From assembly GCA_016932895.1 (NCBI GenBank), contig JAFGCA010000808.1, positions 1 through 6,773 of the forward strand: 6,773 bases of DNA, in the 5' to 3' direction. The translations under genes were made by a program, and so were the position numbers. Under the pieces are notes generated by a model. It did not search any database and was not told the origin of the DNA. It was given only the letters and a program-made list of their open reading frames with translations. Below, in pieces: positions 6,701 to 6,773 of this stretch (position 1 is its first letter; the number at the start of each line of letters is the position of its first letter). The DNA comes from Sedimentisphaerales bacterium (GTDB lineage: Bacteria > Planctomycetota > Phycisphaerae > Sedimentisphaerales > SG8-4).

Positions 6701-6773
6701 CGTTGTTCGCGCCGTCGGTGCAGCGGATCTCGACCTGATTGGGACCTTCCACAAGCGGCACCTTGGCAACGAA
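402..6773 (-). CDS. giant teneurin-like Rhs/YD-repeat protein with C-terminal effector-like tip (5' partial)
   Basis: The frame is open from the window edge to TAA at 402-404, giving 2123 visible residues. The sequence starts inside an Ig-like repeat, so the true start and any secretion signal lie outside. Domains (residue 1 = GTG at 6761): end of an Ig-like repeat 1-30; Ig-like 31-118; putative cadherin-like/He_PIG 122-211; carboxypeptidase-regulatory-like 261-342; Rhs entry region 345-780, including SSERVPGY and TWDGNDVYGR; NHL repeats about 803-1113; YD repeats about 1145-1895 with a YD-poor insert at 1251-1432; Rhs core about 1896-2003 (DHLGSPRLVVD, GRWTARDP, NIYIYVGNSP, DPAG); variable tip 2004-2119. 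Rhs, TcC and teneurin proteins use the YD repeats to build a hollow shell around a C-terminal polypeptide that is released by autoproteolysis near the second DP motif. By that model this is a polymorphic toxin or contact-dependent surface protein. The frame is uninterrupted despite several 6-7-base homopolymers. A purely adhesive or structural role is the alternative. Confidence 0.95.
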   Translation of the reverse strand, partial: FVAKVPLVEGPNQVEIRCTDGANNVAEPLVLTDITLDTTKPQLFSLIPRSKEAVATKTFTVSGQSTEALKGITVNSQAVPLGLDKKSFLGVYKVTATGPTTLTWIAEDLATNKTTTQIVVSVSDQPEVPSIVSIPICGGAVDTDYRYQVVAIHPNPLETLTFSLPVAPSGAAIHPQTGLLTWRPSTSQTGPQNITVRVTDTAQKYAEQAFQVDVVKLPPDPVKTAPPLSTSSATPVSLASAFLYTDKNDPIQHLEDPKVIDVVKAGVVRGRVTTSDGSPLPGVKIAVNGHPEYGWTLSRADGIFDIAVNGDRTLTINFEHPGFIPAQRPAYVSAQDYGMVADVAMIRYDPIVTPIDVTPSAPLQVARSSLITDSDGTRRATLLFKPGTTALLQIGKDALPLSTLSVRATEFSVGPSGSERMPAPLPAQVGYTYCVGLSADEARTQDCGPILLSQPAFMYLENFLNFPVGEGVPAGRYDYEKGAWEPSDDGLVLKVLSITAEMADIDIDGSNTPATPTQLAAIGIEDAERKELAQLYPIGQTLWRVAVPQIMSCHLLTEEAPPAAWDYNFPWGPRDPDAIPPNGGNPRNPPLPPPPCDVDTSACTIKNFTQVLLERVPIVGTPFTLNYSSERVPGYARRRTLRIPLSADKIPASLSAIELAVSVAGTRFTKRFPPAANLSYTYTWDGNDVYGRPVLGTRHATVDVGFVYPAAYQRKVPHWKRNFMTLSGSPFPANPGRREITIWKRSTETLHAGGYASAFALSGWSLDTHHSYEPGYSLTLGTGNSRDAYSPLDLVASVFGQTFAGSRFWMGADGFLYTMGNDNSGSLTPWRTCILRIAPDGKAETIFLSIRTSQFGSGATDKDGNIYICYGGWVSGTPLTVAHVDPTTGVVTRLAGDPNNFEGGFSGDDGPALAARINYPTAIALDPDGSILFVDSANFRIRKITPDGYIHTVAGNGSTNVTGDGGPAINAGLGRPEGLAIDNEGNIYVTCGIPLAGRVIRRISPDGIIRRIAGNGGNGLEKEGLPALSSPLNANSVQLDPSGTLFFGSGTVMPVVHRLSPEGLLHRVAGDGVSRTAGIGGLARAASFPDTREFAVGPTAIFIRDHVNDRVFKVASSIPEFNWDDTVIPSADGRELFCFDRHGKHFRTVDAFLASIRYAFQYTPEGLLADCTDGDGNVTKIVRDASGNPIEIVGPYGHVTKLETDANGYLSTIEDPNGERRAFSYTADGLLVTMSDPAGNRYTFEYDELGRLTREDDPAGGCQILNRQEGEKECTITRRTAVGRATVHKWEESTAGTATTAVTSPDGTKTLRSFPADGNFTATFSDGTKYDMLLRPDPRFGMNSGVLGRRNIVLPSTLTLAQGTTRSATLAIAKDPLSVVTATSNTIVNGRSYSTTFDKPSLTYVNRSPEARISTSTVDAKGRVTKWEVPLLDPVYLTYDARGRLATLQTGPATSLRNTVFSYDVAGNLSSLRDPASRLWQYSHDLNGRLTTLIFPSAEKVLYQYDKNGNVVSITPPGRPAHGFTYTALGQIKEYIPPSVGSGTWTTTYRYNRDRQLEEIERPDAQKAIYQYDPVTGKLTARILPNGTTTYSYDANTGNLVTIANPAVTLSFEYDGFLRTKTTWAGAINGSVSHQYDTDFAIVSESVNGGHTVTFEYDKDKLLTRAGSMTLAYDSQNGLLTCTQLGAVHDLYAYNSSGEVVAYTAWHSTSTLYSYQLSRDNLGRITAKTEYVAGSTTQYTYTYDLDGRLVTVNRGAVTAKYAYDANGNRTSYESGTTLLTGTYDAQDRLLTYGTKQFEYTRSGELLKITDGTNVTSLDYCILGNLMKVVLPGGKTVEYVIDGRGRRVGKKVDGKLVKGWLYKDGLNLVAEVDENGAIVSRFVYGRYRHVPDLMVATKSTYRLLCDHLGSPRLVVDTATSPVSTIAQSVDYDEYGIVFRNTAPEFQPFGFCGGLWEDETGLGRFGWRDYMAVIGRWTARDPILFGGGSPNIYIYVGNSPTNCVDPAGAKILVCNRRAGFPIGLVGNHAFLWDTVNEEGCGMSGSSGGNQSGPTCGDEPPPDPEMCAEVEGSEGKEKDIMDWMRENANTGPWIPWYNDCHKKAQEAIEGQGLGYPGAPGGRFPPL
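753..1076 (-). other. Rhs core domain with paired DP motifs
   Basis: Residues 1896-2003 form the Rhs repeat-associated core: DHLGSPRLVVD, YDEYG, QPFGFCGGLWEDETGL, GRWTARDPILF, NIYIYVGNSPTNCVDPAGA. The two DP motifs lie at D1975 (837-839) and D1999 (765-767), 24 residues apart, close to the usual spacing. In Rhs and TcC proteins this region acts as an intramolecular aspartyl protease that frees the C-terminal tip. Two departures are visible: RDYMAVIGRW in place of the usual RDYDPxxGRW, and DPAGA in place of DPxGL. Confidence 0.88.
1077..3329 (-). repeat. YD (Rhs) repeat array
   Basis: Residues about 1145-1895 contain some two dozen degenerate YD repeats with the pattern aromatic-x-Y-D-x-x-G-x-L. 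Good examples are FEYDELGRLTR, LTYDARGRLATL, YQYDKNGNVVSI, YTYDLDGRLVTV and YAYDANGNRTSY. At DNA level the recurring Tyr-Asp codons give many TACGA words on the minus strand (TCGTA on the plus strand). In known structures these repeats wind into a large hollow barrel. A YD-poor insert occupies residues about 1251-1432 (nt about 2466-3011). Confidence 0.93.
3423..4355 (-). repeat. NHL repeat beta-propeller, five to six blades
   Basis: Residues about 803-1113 carry repeated blades of the form P.giA.D.dG.iyv.D..n.rIrkI.pdG.i.tvAG.G. The clearest start at INYPTAIALDPDGSILFVDS (about 914) and RPEGLAIDNEGNIYVT (about 971), with weaker blades before and after. Blades are joined by GDDGPA/GDGGPA loops typical of bacterial NHL proteins. 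Position between the plug region and the YD shell matches teneurins, where the propeller projects from the barrel and binds partners. Base composition is unusually AT-rich here: 55 of 120 bases are G or C at 4141-4260. Confidence 0.85.
4662..5729 (-). other. Rhs plug and shell-entry region with Pro-rich linker
   Basis: Residues 345-700 contain segments typical of large Rhs/teneurin-like proteins: ATLLFKPGTTA, AFMYLENFLNFPVGEGVPAG, WEPSDDGLVLK, QTLWRVAVP, then TPFTLNYSSERVPGY and YTWDGNDVYGRPVLG. A Pro-rich linker (about residues 575-592, with PPLPPPP) precedes a short Cys pair, C592 and C599. In solved Rhs and teneurin structures this part caps or plugs one end of the YD shell. That role is inferred here from domain order. 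Confidence 0.65.
5736..5981 (-). other. carboxypeptidase regulatory-like domain
   Basis: Residues about 261-342 read VVRGRVTTSDGSPLPGVKI, then SRADGIFDIAV, then LTINFEHPGFIPAQR. This is the classic order of the CarboxypepD_reg beta sandwich: a G.V...G.PL.GV strand, a DG.F.I turn and a hydrophobic GF/GY strand. In bacterial teneurin-like Rhs proteins such a fold sits just before the plug region. Confidence 0.75.
6129..6398 (-). other. cadherin-like / He_PIG Ig domain
   Basis: Residues 122-211 show the hallmarks of the putative Ig domain found in many bacterial surface proteins: a YRYQVVAIHP strand, LTFSL, then GAAIHPQTGLLTWRP and a closing NITVRVTD strand. It is an extracellular beta-sandwich module, consistent with a surface-exposed or secreted N-terminal region. 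Assignment is from motif memory only. Confidence 0.72.
6408..6773 (-). repeat. Ig-like beta-sandwich repeats, first one cut by the window edge
   Basis: Visible residues up to 30 are the tail of one Ig-like unit (EGPNQVEIRCTDGANN), followed by the boundary motif LDTTKP and a full unit to about residue 118. That unit contains the typical TFTVSGQ and LTWIAEDLATN strands. DTTKP-like junctions are common between tandem bacterial Ig-like domains, so more copies probably lie upstream. Such modules usually act as extracellular stalks or adhesive arms. Confidence 0.7.

Noticed and set aside
6759..6761. GTG as the true start codon of the Rhs gene
   Set aside because: The frame stays open to the window edge, the codon lies in the middle of an Ig-like repeat, and no signal peptide follows. 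The gene must begin outside the window.

Overview
The window is almost entirely one giant gene on the minus strand (6773 down to 402), cut off at its 5' end by the window edge. It encodes an Rhs/YD-repeat surface or secreted protein with a teneurin-like domain order. Visible from N to C are: tandem Ig-like and cadherin-like modules, a carboxypeptidase-regulatory-like beta sandwich, an Rhs plug/shell entry region, an NHL beta-propeller, about two dozen YD repeats, the Rhs core with its paired DP motifs, and a variable C-terminal tip of about 117 residues. The tip has a separated His and Cys in conserved-looking settings (GNHAF and NDCH). I read it as a probable effector domain, possibly of a permuted papain/NlpC-P60-like fold, but this is inference.

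Layout from left to right: 1-105 has no gene I can firmly call. A short plus-strand gene at 106-303 (65 residues, no recognised function) has a good Shine-Dalgarno sequence. A convergent intergenic gap at 304-401 carries two small perfect palindromes and no clear terminator. The Rhs gene then fills 402-6773. Residue numbers for the Rhs protein count the GTG codon at 6761-6759 as residue 1. The frame is open for four more codons to the window edge, so this is a working number and not a proposed start.

No gene lies downstream of the Rhs gene on the same strand with a clear start of its own, which is where an immunity gene would normally sit. The neighbour there is the convergent 65-residue gene instead. 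The Rhs protein would be exported, its YD repeats would wrap into a shell around the C-terminal tip, and the tip would be released by cleavage near the second DP motif. This follows the known Rhs/TcC model and was not shown here.

The host looks like a high-GC environmental bacterium. Hand counts give about 62-67% GC in most sampled parts, about 46% in part of the NHL module and about 56% near the 3' end. The architecture and the style of the small protein would fit Planctomycetes, Acidobacteria or Deltaproteobacteria, with Planctomycetes my weak preference. I found no RNA genes, insertion sequences, CRISPR arrays or riboswitches. The window does not show a wholly new system. The parts most worth attention are the C-terminal tip, the missing immunity gene and the compositional mosaic of the Rhs gene.
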